64,000 bases of DNA from Diphasiastrum complanatum (Eukaryota > Streptophyta > Lycopodiopsida > Lycopodiales > Lycopodiaceae): positions 7,079,315 through 7,143,314 of the forward strand of contig CM055093.1 in assembly GCA_029204225.1 (NCBI GenBank), given 5' to 3'. Below the pieces are notes generated by a model. That model saw only the letters and a list, made by a program, of their open reading frames with translations. It was not told where the DNA came from and made no database searches. The position numbers were made by a program, and so were the translations under genes. Shown here in pieces: positions 37,776 through 47,791 of the stretch (the stretch's first letter is position 1; each line of letters begins with the position of its first letter).

Positions 37776-39131
37776 CTATAATTTGATTTTGTTAGAGATC
37801 ATTCTTAGATCTTTATAGGAACTTCTCGGCCAACATGACAACATTAGTATCCACAAATGCATCCAGCTTATAAAGTTTGCAAGTCTAGTGCCCTTAGCCA
37901 CTATCTTACCCTTCTTCTTGATGAAACATTCATTTGAAGCAAAGTCAACATTGAAACCATTGTCTACCATTTGGCCAACACTTAGTAGATTCTTTGTTAT
38001 TGTAGGAATGTACAAAACACCTTCTATGTTGATCTTTTTGGAAGATCCTAAGCAAAGAGGAATGCTACCAACTCCTTCAATCTTACAAGCTTCATCATTT
38101 GCTGTATAGATAGACTTTATAGGTCCATCATAAGATAAGAGAGAAGAGAAAAACTCCCTTTTACTAGTCATGTGTGAACTAGCACCCGAGTCAATCCACC
38201 AAGGAGCTTCTCCTTTGAAGCTTCTTGAAGAAAATATGGACATCATGAGAGAGTCCTCATGTGAACTCTCCTCCTCCTCCTCTTTGCTCATGTTGGCTTG
38301 GCTTTGATCTTGCTTCCTCTTGAAGCATTCCGAGGCATAATGCCCCATCTTGCTACAATAGTAGCACTTCACCTTTGATTTGTCCTTCTTGACTTTGGTG
38401 GTTGATGGAGATGCCTTTGGGGGTCCTTCTTGATCCTCAAGCTTTGTAGACTTCTTGAATGTTGATACTTTGCCTTTGGACTTGCCTTTGCCTTTGGTGA
38501 AGAGAGCTTGGTCATCTCCACCTTGGATGGAAAGCCTATCCATCCTCTCTTGCATTTGGCTCCTTCTTGATTCCTCGGCCATGAGTGTGCCTTGGAGTTC
38601 TTCAAGTATGGGTAGCTTACCCATAATTGCATATCCCTGAACCAAATTGTCAAATTCAAAGCTTAGTCCATTCAATATGAGTTGAACAAGCTCTTTATCC
38701 TTGATAGGGTCACCTATAAAGGCTAGCTCTTTGTTCAATTCCTTTACTCTTAGGACTAAAGTATGTGCACTCTCTCCTTTCTTTTGATAGCTTCTATAGA
38801 TTTGATTCTTCAAAGCTAACATTCTAGTTTGGTTCTTGGATTCATAGACCTTTTGCAAAGTCTCCCAAGCATCTTGAGCTGAAGTGCAATCTCCTACCTC
38901 TCTTAAGAGTTCATTTGCAACATTCATTTTTATGCAATGTAGTGCAACATTGCACCTCTTGATGTATTTGGCTTTTTCTTGAGGATGAATAGGTTCACCC
39001 TCCTTACCATTTACAATTTCCATCAGATCTTGCATGATCATGATAGATTCCATTCTAACTTTCCATATGGAATAGTTAGTTTTGTTGAGCCTTTCATTAG
39101 TATCCAAAAGATATGCATTTATAGATGTCAT
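37776..39131 (-). CDS. gag: copia gag-protease of element F, inverted within the element
   Basis: A 451-codon frame from ATG 39131, the same start context (gactagATG) as the gag leader of B. It shows the full gag N-terminus (MTSINAYLLDTNERLNKTNY), the gag helical domain, CCHC knuckle CYYCSKMGHYASEC (38327-38368) and protease WWIDSGASSHM (38170-38202), then the start of the protease-integrase linker. A lost G near 37890 shifts the frame so that the last 35 or so residues are not copia sequence. The gene runs against the LTR promoter, so it would need an antisense promoter to be made. It gives the complete gag start that A lacks and B has partly lost. Confidence 0.88.
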   Translation of the reverse strand: MTSINAYLLDTNERLNKTNYSIWKVRMESIMIMQDLMEIVNGKEGEPIHPQEKAKYIKRCNVALHCIKMNVANELLREVGDCTSAQDAWETLQKVYESKNQTRMLALKNQIYRSYQKKGESAHTLVLRVKELNKELAFIGDPIKDKELVQLILNGLSFEFDNLVQGYAIMGKLPILEELQGTLMAEESRRSQMQERMDRLSIQGGDDQALFTKGKGKSKGKVSTFKKSTKLEDQEGPPKASPSTTKVKKDKSKVKCYYCSKMGHYASECFKRKQDQSQANMSKEEEEESSHEDSLMMSIFSSRSFKGEAPWWIDSGASSHMTSKREFFSSLLSYDGPIKSIYTANDEACKIEGVGSIPLCLGSSKKINIEGVLYIPTITKNLLSVGQMVDNGFNVDFASNECFIKKKGKIVAKGTRLANFISWMHLWILMLSCWPRSSYKDLRMISNKIKL

Positions 39132-39243
39132 CTAGTCTCCTAATCAAGGACTTGACACAAATGAAGGTTACTTCTATTGATTTGATTGAAGGTCTACCTT
39201 TACTTTATGGCACAAAAGACTTGGACATGTCAACTCGGGTTCC

Positions 39244-41841
39244 ATGGAGGCTATGATCAAGGAGGAGTATGCTTTAGGCCTACCAAGGTCTATTGGGAAG
39301 GAAGACAAGGTTTGTGAAGCTTGTGCCTTATTCAAGGCACATAAGAAGGTGTTTCCTAACTCCATCACAAAGTCATCTCATCCTCTTGAACTCATACACT
39401 CGGATGTGCACATTGCTAGCACCAAATCTAATGGAGGTTCATCCATGTTTTTAACCTTCATTGATGACTACTCAAGATATTGTTGGGTGTTCTTACTTTC
39501 CTTCAAGTCTCAAGTATTTGATACTTTTGTAAAGTTCAAGTTGTTTGTGGAAAAGCATCATAATCATGGCATCAAGATTCTTAGAAGTGACAATGGTGGA
39601 GAATTCATCTCCAATGAGTTCAAGGCCTTTTGTGAGGAGGAAGGGATCAAGAAAGAGACTTCTTGTCCTTACACTCCTCAACAAAATGGAGTTGCTGAAA
39701 GAAGGAATAGAACATTATGTGAATGTTCTAAGGCTTTAAGATTAGATGCTTGTTTGCCCAAATCCTTTTGGGGTGAGTCTCTTGTATGTGCAAACTACTT
39801 GATGAATAGGGTGTCTTGCAAAGCAATTGAAGGCAAAACTCCTTATGAGATGTTGTATGGAAAGAAACCCAATCTTAATCACTTGAAAGTTTTTGGGTGT
39901 ATATGTTATGTGCATGTGCCATTGGAAACAAGAACCAAGGAGGATCCATCTTCCACAAGAGGGATCATGCTTGGATATGCAAGCTCAAGCAAGGGCTACA
40001 AAGTCTATCTCCCATCCTTGAACAAATTTGTTGTTTCAAGGGATGTCATCTTTGATGAACATCATATGCATATGCTTGAAGAAGGCTTAAGTGCTCCAAC
40101 AATCAAGAAGAAGATGGCCGAGGAGCAAGATCTTGGTTTTGAGGAGGAGCTCATGGAGGAGCAAGCACCAAACCCACCTATCACACCAAGGAGATCTTCA
40201 AGGGCAAAAGTGGAGCCATCAAGGCTCACATATCAAGGCAAAGGACAGAAAGTTGAGGGTATCTCATCCACTTCTTATGCTTTATCTAGTTTTGAAGAAC
40301 CGTCTAATGTTGAAGATGCATTGAACTCCAAAGAATGGTATAAAGCTATGTTGGATGAGTATGATGTCTTGATTGAGAATGAAACTTGGTTGCTTGTTGA
40401 GAGACCTCAAAGGAATGTAATAGGATGCAAGTGGGTCTTCAAGCTTAAGTTGAATGCAAATGGGAGTGTTAACAAACATAAAGCAAGATTAGTTGCAAAA
40501 GGTTATGCTCAAGAGAGAGGGATAGACTATGAGGAAACTTTTGCACCCGTGGCCAAGATGGTCACAATAAGACTAATCATTGCACTTGCATCACATTTTG
40601 GATGGATTCTATGTCAAATGGATGTCTCTAATGCTTTCTTGAATGGTTTTTTGGAAGAGGATATCTATATGGAGCAGCCACAAGGGTTCATCACGCATGG
40701 AATGGAGAACAAAGTATGCCATGTCCAAAGAAGCATCTATGGCTTGAAGCAAGCCTCGAGATCTTGGAATTCAAGACTACATTGCTATCTTATTTCACTT
40801 TCTTTTGTTCAAAGTGAATATGATCCCACTCTTTACATTAAGTTTGATGATGTTGGTATTGTACTTTTACTCATTTATGTAGATGACATCATCATTAGTG
40901 GAAATAGTGTTGATGGTATTGAGAAAATCAAGATAGATCTATCCTTAGAGTTCAAGATGGTAGATCTAGGGTGTCTTCACTTCATCTTAGGCATAGAAGT
41001 ACTTAGAGGGTCTGATTTTATCTTTATAAGTCAAGTAAACTATGCTCAAAGTCTTTTGAAGAAGTTTAAGATAGAAGTATGCAAAAGTGTTGACACACCA
41101 ATGGAGCAAGATGTAAAAGTGCCAAATGAAGATGATGAAAGATCCTTCATGGACATCACTTTGTTTAGGCAACTTATAGGTTCCTTAATGTGGATCACTA
41201 TAACTAGACCAGATCTTAGCTTTAGTGTATGTAGGTTGAGCCAATCCATGCAAAAGCCATTGAATATCCATTGGAAAAAGGCTAAGAGGATTCTAAGATA
41301 CATCTCGGGTACATTGGATTTTGGGATTCTATATAGAGGAGATGTGATTAACCTTCATGCATTTAGTGATTCAGATTTTGCAGGGGACAAGAGGGATAGG
41401 AAATCAACAAGTGCCTATTCAACTTTCATAGGAGAAGGTGTGGTTTCATGGCTTTCAAAAAAGCAAGAAACTATATCTCTATCTTCAACCGAGGCCGAGT
41501 ACAAAGCTTTGACAACCACTACAAAGGAGGTACTTTGGATCAAGAGATTATTGGTGGAACTAAAGATCATGGATTCAGAGGAGGCACCAATCATCTACAA
41601 TGACAATATATCAGCCCAACACCTTGCATCTAACCCAATCTTCCATGCAAGATCTAAGCACATTGAGATATGCCATCACTTTGTGAGAGAAATGGTGCAA
41701 GCCAAGGAGATTGCTTTGGAGCATGTTCCAAGCAATGAATGTGTAGCTGATCTACTTACTAAACCACTTCAAAAGACACCTTTTATGAAGTTCAGATCAT
41801 CACTTGGAGTGATTAGTAAAGCAATGATTGAACCAAGCTAG
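39244..41841 (+). CDS. pol: copia integrase-reverse transcriptase-RNase H of element F, intact frame
   Basis: 865 codons without a stop; the frame is already open from the inversion breakpoint near 39196, where LWHKRLGH of the integrase zinc region begins, and the first ATG is at 39244. Visible: zinc-region Cys pair (VCEACAL), integrase core with IHSDVHI, FIDDYSRY, SDNGGEF and NGVAERRNR, pre-RT PRRSSRAK, reverse transcriptase with YEETFAPVAKM and IYVDDIIISG, RNase H with DSDFAGDKRDRKST, SSTEAEYKAL and HARSKHIEI. The 6-A run near 41457 keeps the frame that A and B have lost. As placed it is cut off from its gag, so a normal polyprotein cannot be made. Confidence 0.93.
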   Translation: MEAMIKEEYALGLPRSIGKEDKVCEACALFKAHKKVFPNSITKSSHPLELIHSDVHIASTKSNGGSSMFLTFIDDYSRYCWVFLLSFKSQVFDTFVKFKLFVEKHHNHGIKILRSDNGGEFISNEFKAFCEEEGIKKETSCPYTPQQNGVAERRNRTLCECSKALRLDACLPKSFWGESLVCANYLMNRVSCKAIEGKTPYEMLYGKKPNLNHLKVFGCICYVHVPLETRTKEDPSSTRGIMLGYASSSKGYKVYLPSLNKFVVSRDVIFDEHHMHMLEEGLSAPTIKKKMAEEQDLGFEEELMEEQAPNPPITPRRSSRAKVEPSRLTYQGKGQKVEGISSTSYALSSFEEPSNVEDALNSKEWYKAMLDEYDVLIENETWLLVERPQRNVIGCKWVFKLKLNANGSVNKHKARLVAKGYAQERGIDYEETFAPVAKMVTIRLIIALASHFGWILCQMDVSNAFLNGFLEEDIYMEQPQGFITHGMENKVCHVQRSIYGLKQASRSWNSRLHCYLISLSFVQSEYDPTLYIKFDDVGIVLLLIYVDDIIISGNSVDGIEKIKIDLSLEFKMVDLGCLHFILGIEVLRGSDFIFISQVNYAQSLLKKFKIEVCKSVDTPMEQDVKVPNEDDERSFMDITLFRQLIGSLMWITITRPDLSFSVCRLSQSMQKPLNIHWKKAKRILRYISGTLDFGILYRGDVINLHAFSDSDFAGDKRDRKSTSAYSTFIGEGVVSWLSKKQETISLSSTEAEYKALTTTTKEVLWIKRLLVELKIMDSEEAPIIYNDNISAQHLASNPIFHARSKHIEICHHFVREMVQAKEIALEHVPSNECVADLLTKPLQKTPFMKFRSSLGVISKAMIEPS

Positions 41842-41855
41842 ATAGTGAGGAGGAG

Positions 41856-42537
41856 TGTTAAAAATTCACAATTCTAGCTTGACTAGTTTTGGTCATATGA
41901 CTTGTAAATAGTTAGATGGTCATGATGTGGCTTGTCACACGTGCCAAATAGCATAGGATTCCATTCATAAGGATGTTCTCAAGTAGACCTAAGTGTTAGA
42001 ACCTTTGGAATGAGTCCAAATTATGCTTAGATACAAGGGAGAAAAAATAGGAGCTATTTTTGGTAATTTTTGCATTGTTGAGGGATCTCCAAGATTCCAA
42101 CCCTAACTTGGTAGGGATGAAAGATCCACCAAAATTAGCATTAGGGATAGGTTTAGGGCTACTCATACCTGTCCAAAACCGTGATGGATCATGTATATAT
42201 AGGTGATGATATCTCACCAAAATCAATCAAGCAATTTCATGTTTTTTCTCTCATAATGGTGCAATTGCTCTCTATGTTCATAATTGTTTGAGTACTTGTG
42301 ATTACTAATGACTATAGGATTGAATGTAGGTCTGGTGTACAGTACTCAGACTGTGGGAGGCCGTACTTTCACACGTGTGAAGTCTTCTTCAAGGATTTGG
42401 GCCATTTAGTGAGGTTCAAGCATAGATTTTTGATGGATTTTGATGGTTCAACTTGTGCTAATCTTATGAAATCATAATCTATTGTTTCCCTCATCATTTC
42501 AAGTGTTTTAGGATCCTTATTTGCTGTAATTTTTACA
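41856..42537 (+). repeat. 3' LTR of element F
   Basis: 682 bp, directly after polypurine tract gaggaggag. Palindrome TTCACACGTGTGAA at 42368-42381. Its right end abuts the continuation of the E LTR. Confidence 0.94.
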
Positions 42538-42896
42538 GCTCTCACTTATTGTATATATAGAGCCATATTTGGCCATAATCAGTGTGAGACACCAATCTTG
42601 GTTTTGGATGCAATTTTGAGTGATTCTCTCCATTTGTCTACATTTGTTTTGAGGTTCTATCAATGTGTACTTGATTTTCAGGTTGGAGTCCATACTCAGA
42701 CAATATTTCACACATGTGAAACCATAAAGTACACTTACCTTCAATTAATGATTGTTCTTGTTAGGATTTTGTGTCTAGAATTGATCTAGATTGATCTTAA
42801 TCTGAAGTAAATTGATAGATCAAGTAATCTGACAACCAATCCCTCTTGAGGATCAGATTAGGATCCACTCTTGGTCCTTTTTGTACTTTTTGCACA
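42538..42896 (+). repeat. 3' LTR of element E, right part
   Basis: Continues the E LTR from the target bases gctc to TTTGCACA, then TATCT of the E target duplication. The palindrome of the 5' LTR is changed here to TTTCACACATGTGAAA (C to T in the core, near 42708), and there is a short loss near 42645. Confidence 0.92.
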
Positions 42897-43235
42897 TATC
42901 TTGTGCGAGAGTTGGCTGTGCGAGGTTCTTTAGATGTTTTTGCAGATAAAAAACTTGATATCCCTCAAATCCTTGGGAAGTAACTCTCACAAGGATCACA
43001 AAATGTAGATTGTTGTGTTTTTCGGGTTTTTGGCTAGTTGGTTTGAGTTTCAAGCCCTTAGAGGCTGTTCAGGGCCTCCTCTACCCTCTCACACCTCCTC
43101 CGCTAGTTGTGAACAGTCCAAACACAAAAAAAAAAAAAAAAAAAACTAACTCTAAACTCTCAAAAAATCTACCTAAAACTACTCTAGAAAGCAAGAAATA
43201 GCTAAAATGCAGCTACACTAGTTAGTGGAAACCTA

Positions 43236-43950
43236 TTCCCGACAACAGCGCCACTGTAGGGCCTTCGATCCGATGTTGTAATAGCCCTCCCGCCTATCAA
43301 CAAGGGTTAGTTCACTGGATAGACATCTAACTATGCATAGATGCTACTTTTAGTTAGCTCTCTACTTCTTATCTAACTCTACCTCCACTAACACTACCCA
43401 CAATAACTCTACTCCCCTAAACTAACTTCATCATGATTGTTGGTGAAGAGGAAGGATAAAATAGAGAGAAAGAAGGAGAAGAGAGAAAGAGAGAGATAGA
43501 GTTAAGGGGGAGGTTAGCTCAAAAGCTCAAGATGCATGCTAATGAAGAAACCATAACTATTAAAACAAGAACATAGAAATGGAAACAATTAAAAACACAC
43601 AACAAAAGCATTAGCATGAGTGCTTAGCAAATGAGGATGCTTGGCTCTCCAAATTGGTAGAGTTTCCTCCTTCTCATTAAGCATGGAAATAGAGTATAAA
43701 TGGTGCCTTTTTATAAAATGGGGAAGGCCCTTGCCCCAAAATCCTATTGGCTAATATTTACATTGATCCTATCCATTCATCTTGGACCCAACTTGATCCA
43801 AGGGTCCACAAAAGGTACATTGAAATTCACAAGATTCATGTGAGTCTCAAATTGGACCCAACTCTAAAAAAATAATCTCTAAGTTTAAAATTGACTTTGG
43901 GCCTCAAGTTTTATTTTACTTACAAAGGTCCCAAGCCTATTATTTTAATT
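43236..43950 (-). mobile_element. Ty3/gypsy fragment: LTR and Asp-tRNA-type primer site
   Basis: Plus-strand ttcccgacaacagcgcca (43236-43253) is the complement of TGGCGCTGTTGTCGGGAA, very close to the plant gypsy primer site TGGCGCCGTTGCCGGGGA for Asp tRNA. The LTR would start with the TG at 43255 and run rightwards on the plus strand. The far end is unclear; I place it near 43950. A TATA-like box (attttataaaaagg on the minus strand, near 43702-43726) fits. Bases 42902-43235, including an A run of about 20, would be its leader. No gag follows, so only this end survives. Confidence 0.6.
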
Positions 43951-44308
43951 ACAACTTAGTTTGCGTGCTCATTGGGCCATGTCTTATACGCGCAGTATGC
44001 CATGCCCTCGCAACACATTTTATTGGACGACTCTATTTATTTACACTTCGTCAGGAATACCCCCAACAGTTCCAAGCTGCTTTTCCTTGGCATCCTATCG
44101 AGCCAATCATGAAAGCTGATCCCCATCCATCCTTGCTCAAAGCACTAGAGTCTACTAAGGGCTCAACGAATGAATACGAACAAACTTCACCATGGGTTAT
44201 ACCTAGATAGCTCTCCCATCTCCCATAGATATTGATGATGGTTGTATGTACTTCACACTCTCTAGTTCAAAATCTCTATTTTTTTTCAATTCATAAAGCG
44301 TAACACTG

Positions 44309-45381
44309 GTCATTCCTCTTCCGAAACGACCGCCAAAGAAATCTCCTTGGTAGGATTTTGGTGGCCAACTCTCTTCAAAGATACCCACACCTATGTAAAG
44401 GCTTGTGATGTTTGTCAATGAATAAAACACTTTCAAAAAATGGACTATATGCCTTTACACCCTGTCACGATTGATCAAGCTTTCGAGAAATGAGGGATTG
44501 ATTATGTTGGACTGACTCAGTCCCGCTGCTCGACACACTCAATCTAGATATATTGTAGTGGCTACGGACTACTGTACCAAATGGGCCAAAGCTAGAGCTG
44601 TTCAAAATGTTGACGCTTGTTCTACCACAAAATCTCTCTATGAACAGGTTATCGTTTGTTTCGGATGTCCTCTAGAACTTATCAGTGATAGTGGTACACA
44701 TTTTTTTAACTCTAGCATAACATATCTACTTTTGAAATTCTTTGTGGTACATCACAAAAGTTTTTCGTATTATCCACGATGCAATGGCTAGGTGGAATCC
44801 ACCAACAAAATCTTATGTGGTGTTCTAACCAAGACCATCGAGTCCAACCGATCTGATTGTGAACTGAAACTTCACGTTGCTCTATGGGCCTATCGCACTA
44901 CCCCAAAAAGAGCCACAAGTTTAACCCCTTTCTAGCTAGTACATGGCCAGGAAGTCGTCATGCCTGTGGAATTCCATATTTCGTCCCTACGAGTAGCATA
45001 TAATCTAGAGCTAGATAATCGACAGATTCTAGCTAATAGATTATTCCATCTAGAGCATTTGTGTGAAACACGACGGATCAGCATCCATGCTCAACAAGCC
45101 ACAAACATTGACAAAAGGCATGACATGATCGATATTTAAAACTCAAAGAGTTTCACGTTGGAGACAAGGTCCTCTTATACCAAGCCAAAACATTCAAGGA
45201 CAAACTGAAATTTTCCAGCCAAAGACCTTATGTCATTCAAAAAATATTTGCCTCTGGATATTTCTAAATTCAAACCCTACAAGGCGATACCTTAGACATT
45301 GTCGTCAATGGAAGCAGACTCAAAAAGTACAATGAACCTCGTTTTTATCTTGATATGTACTACTATTGTTTTATTTTCTAA
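44309..45381 (+). pseudogene. Ty3/gypsy integrase, decayed
   Basis: Plus-strand frame GHSSSETTAKEISLVGFWWP with KACDVCQ is the HHCC zinc region of a gypsy integrase; a TGA follows where relatives have Arg (44419). The core shows DYCTKWAKA, LISDSGTHFF and VESTNK (the acidic triad), then ALWAYRTTPK and VMPVEFHI. The C-terminal domain ends FKDKLKFSS, VNGSRLKKYN and TAA at 45379. At least four stops interrupt it, among them TAG before VESTNK. No chromodomain is seen. Orientation is opposite to the gypsy LTR at 43255, so they are parts of different insertions or a rearranged one. Confidence 0.82.
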
Positions 45382-45659
45382 AGTTTGATTATTTTTCTAC
45401 TTACTAACTACTTGCCATTTTGACAATTTTTTGGCATGTTTCTTTGTTGAAAACATCAAGATATCATCAGATCAAGAACACAATCAGTCTTTTTCTATGC
45501 AACCACAAGATTCATTCTTTTTCTGAAATTTTGATGCACAATCAGATCAGATAGAATTTGCCTAGACACATTTTCATTGTGTATGATTCATTTATCACCT
45601 CTGTGATTTCTAGTACAACATCAAACCTTTTAGAAATAGAAAAAAACTACTTTTCTCAT

Positions 45660-47170
45660 CATTCAATCAACAATAGCAGCAGATCCAAGATTTGAATGCA
45701 CATTTCCAACAATAGCAACAGATGGTCAACAATCTCCAACACCAACTCCTGCTGCTCCGGGATCAACAAATCTCCTATCTCCACACTCTCACAGAAAACC
45801 TTACTACAGAGAGGGATGACACCTTGGCAGCCACAATAGCAGGATGTTCCGCTATGAAGGAATAGCTGGTGTAGGTAAACTTCATCAACTTTGCACCTCC
45901 AACTATTCCCAAGGGAGCTCAAATTCCAGTGGGGGAGTATCAACAGTTGGCACAAAAGTTAAAGGCCACGACAGAGCAACATACCAAAATGCAGCAATCC
46001 TATGCTACCTCCGTTGAGGCCCTAAACCAACATATTGCCACCCTGGAAGAAAGGCGGCCACACAATCGGCACCTTCCGTCCATGCCGAACATGCCTAGTT
46101 TTTCATGACTCCGGGCATCATTACGATGGATCCAATGGTGGAGATGGGGCAGGTTTCCAAGGGCCTCTATCAATCAATCAAGGCTCGACATTCCAAGGAC
46201 CACGACAAGTATCGGCAGCTCCTCCACAAACTAAGTCACGACAAGTATCGACAGCTCCTCCACATGACACTAGTGGTACTTCCTCCCAACACCATCTCTT
46301 CCGCTTCTAATCCCATATACACCACTAACTCTCCCTTCACCCAATGCCAATTTTCTCCATAATCTCAACGCAGTGTCGAATCTAATCCCTCACCACCTCT
46401 CTCCTCTCAGTCTGATCCACAAGAAGAACATGCCTTGGCAGCTGAAGCACCTACGTTAAAGCACAAGATCACGCCCAATGTGCCAAACAAGGATTTGCTT
46501 ATATCTCAAGAGTTTGCCAAGAAATATCAAACTACCAAGGAGTGAGGCAGCTACATCCTTCCAAATCTTGATCATTGCAAAACTCATAAGGAAGCCGTCA
46601 AGCTCCTAGATCCACAACTAGCCTAGCGCCATCAATTATTTCTCCAAAGCAAAACCTCCATGGCATAGTATCTCAAAGCACCAGCCTATATGCACACCAA
46701 TCCATATTATTATCTGATAGCGCGGCGAGAACCATTTCATGCCACCAAGGTAAAGAATCAAATTTTTTGGCCCACGCTCACAAGAGTGGATACCGGCAAC
46801 CTAGCTGATGACATGGTCACAAATTGTCATGTATTCTACCAAATGCACCATGGCAACCCTGATCGTGATGTGTGTTACTTTGCAGATAATTGTGGCCTAG
46901 TGGCATTTTTGGTGGAGCTGATGCCATCGATACCAATAAGCCTTTGAAGACTCAAGATGATCACATCAATATAGCACGACTTTATTATCGAGCAGCCCTC
47001 ACTTTTGTGCTTCATGTTGATATAATGGAGTTGTGGAAAACTCGTGACTTTCTCCAGGGTATGCTCCACTATTACAAACTAATGTCGTTCCTTAATAAAT
47101 TGCGCTGGAAAATGATGGAGGGCATCAGCAACAAGATTTACCAATCCTGCCAACAACAATCTCGCCTCTA
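45660..47170 (+). pseudogene. extra gene downstream of gypsy integrase, coiled-coil type
   Basis: In the same direction as the integrase and starting about 280 bp after its stop. The first part is Gln-rich coiled coil (QMVNNLQHQLLLLRDQQ, then EYQQLAQKLKATTEQHTKM) with TAG at CAG-like positions. It continues past a frameshift into a second part with FWPTLTRVDTGNLADDM, VFYQMHHGNPDRDV and, in the next frame, DDHINIARLYYRAAL and ELWKTRDFLQGM. About 500 codons in all. Some plant gypsy lineages carry an env-like or other extra gene at this place; I do not recognise this protein, and no signal peptide or membrane segment is evident. Confidence 0.5.
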
Positions 47171-47791
47171 GGAAGATCAAAAGATCAGGACCAAAATGCT
47201 TTGACTGGTGTGGGACCACCAATCCAATGAGGAAAGGAGTTAGCAACACAGTGAAAAATACAAAAAGAAATAAAACTCTGTGGCATGTGTATTGTAAGTC
47301 CACATAGGATAAATGTTAATAAACTTCTAGTATGGCATGTGTTTTGTAAGTCCATGGGTAGAAGCTTAAATAAATAAAATAACTTAGACTTAAGAAAACT
47401 TAAGTTTAGAAAGATTCTAAGTTATCTTAAGCTATCTTAAGTCTAGAGTTAGAGATTTTAAAAGTCCTAAGTTCTAAGTTAGAAGTTGAGAAGCCTTAGA
47501 ATGGCTAGTTTAGATACTAATCCCATAAGCTAGTGGATGCTTATGGAAGGCCCTTCTTGCTATAAGAAGAGAGGCATCTCCCTTGTAAATAACACTTTGA
47601 GATTATGCTAAATTGTTGTCTTTTGAGATTGCCTTCTATTTTCATTGTGTTCCCTTTGGGAAGGTGCATAGCTTGAGGGAAGGTGCTCGACCTCCTCTTG
47701 CCTCCTTTTCATAGGTTTATTATAACATTTTTCTATTTTACTTATTGCTTAATTAGCCACAATCTCATCTCTCTTTGGAAGTGATGAGGAG
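47171..47791. other. stretch with short repeats; possible end of the gypsy element
   Basis: 'tggcatgtgt-ttgtaagtcca' occurs twice (47281 and 47333). The stretch 47383-47460 is full of 'cttaag' words, partly inverted (cttagacttaaga and tcttaagtctag). An LTR of the gypsy element could lie here, but I cannot fix its ends. Confidence 0.35.

Larger units (their letters stand above)
36467..42537 (+). mobile_element. Ty1/copia element F, nested in E, with inverted gag block
   Basis: Same family as A and B. 5' LTR 36467-37119, primer site, leader to 37821; then a block of about 1.37 kb (37822 to about 39192) that is reverse-complemented and carries the gag start, gag, protease and early pol; then pol in the normal direction to 41841, polypurine tract and 3' LTR 41856-42537. 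Target bases gctc (or agctc if the last A of the LTR is shared) flank it inside the E LTR. Both coding blocks are largely undamaged, so it is the youngest copy here. Confidence 0.95.
31753..42896 (+). mobile_element. Ty1/copia-type non-autonomous element E, split by element F
   Basis: 5' LTR 31753-32585, primer site 32586-32598, internal region of 3.4 kb without integrase, polypurine tract gaggaggag before 35998, 3' LTR 35998-36466 continuing at 42538-42896 after the nested element F. The 5-bp target duplication is perfect: TATCT at 31748-31752 and at 42897-42901. Without F it is about 5.1 kb. The intact ends and weak coding content suggest mobilisation by enzymes of another element. Confidence 0.93.

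Noticed and set aside
45660-47170. Envelope gene of a retrovirus-like gypsy element
   Set aside because: No signal peptide, membrane segment or cleavage motif can be seen; only position and coiled coils would support it.
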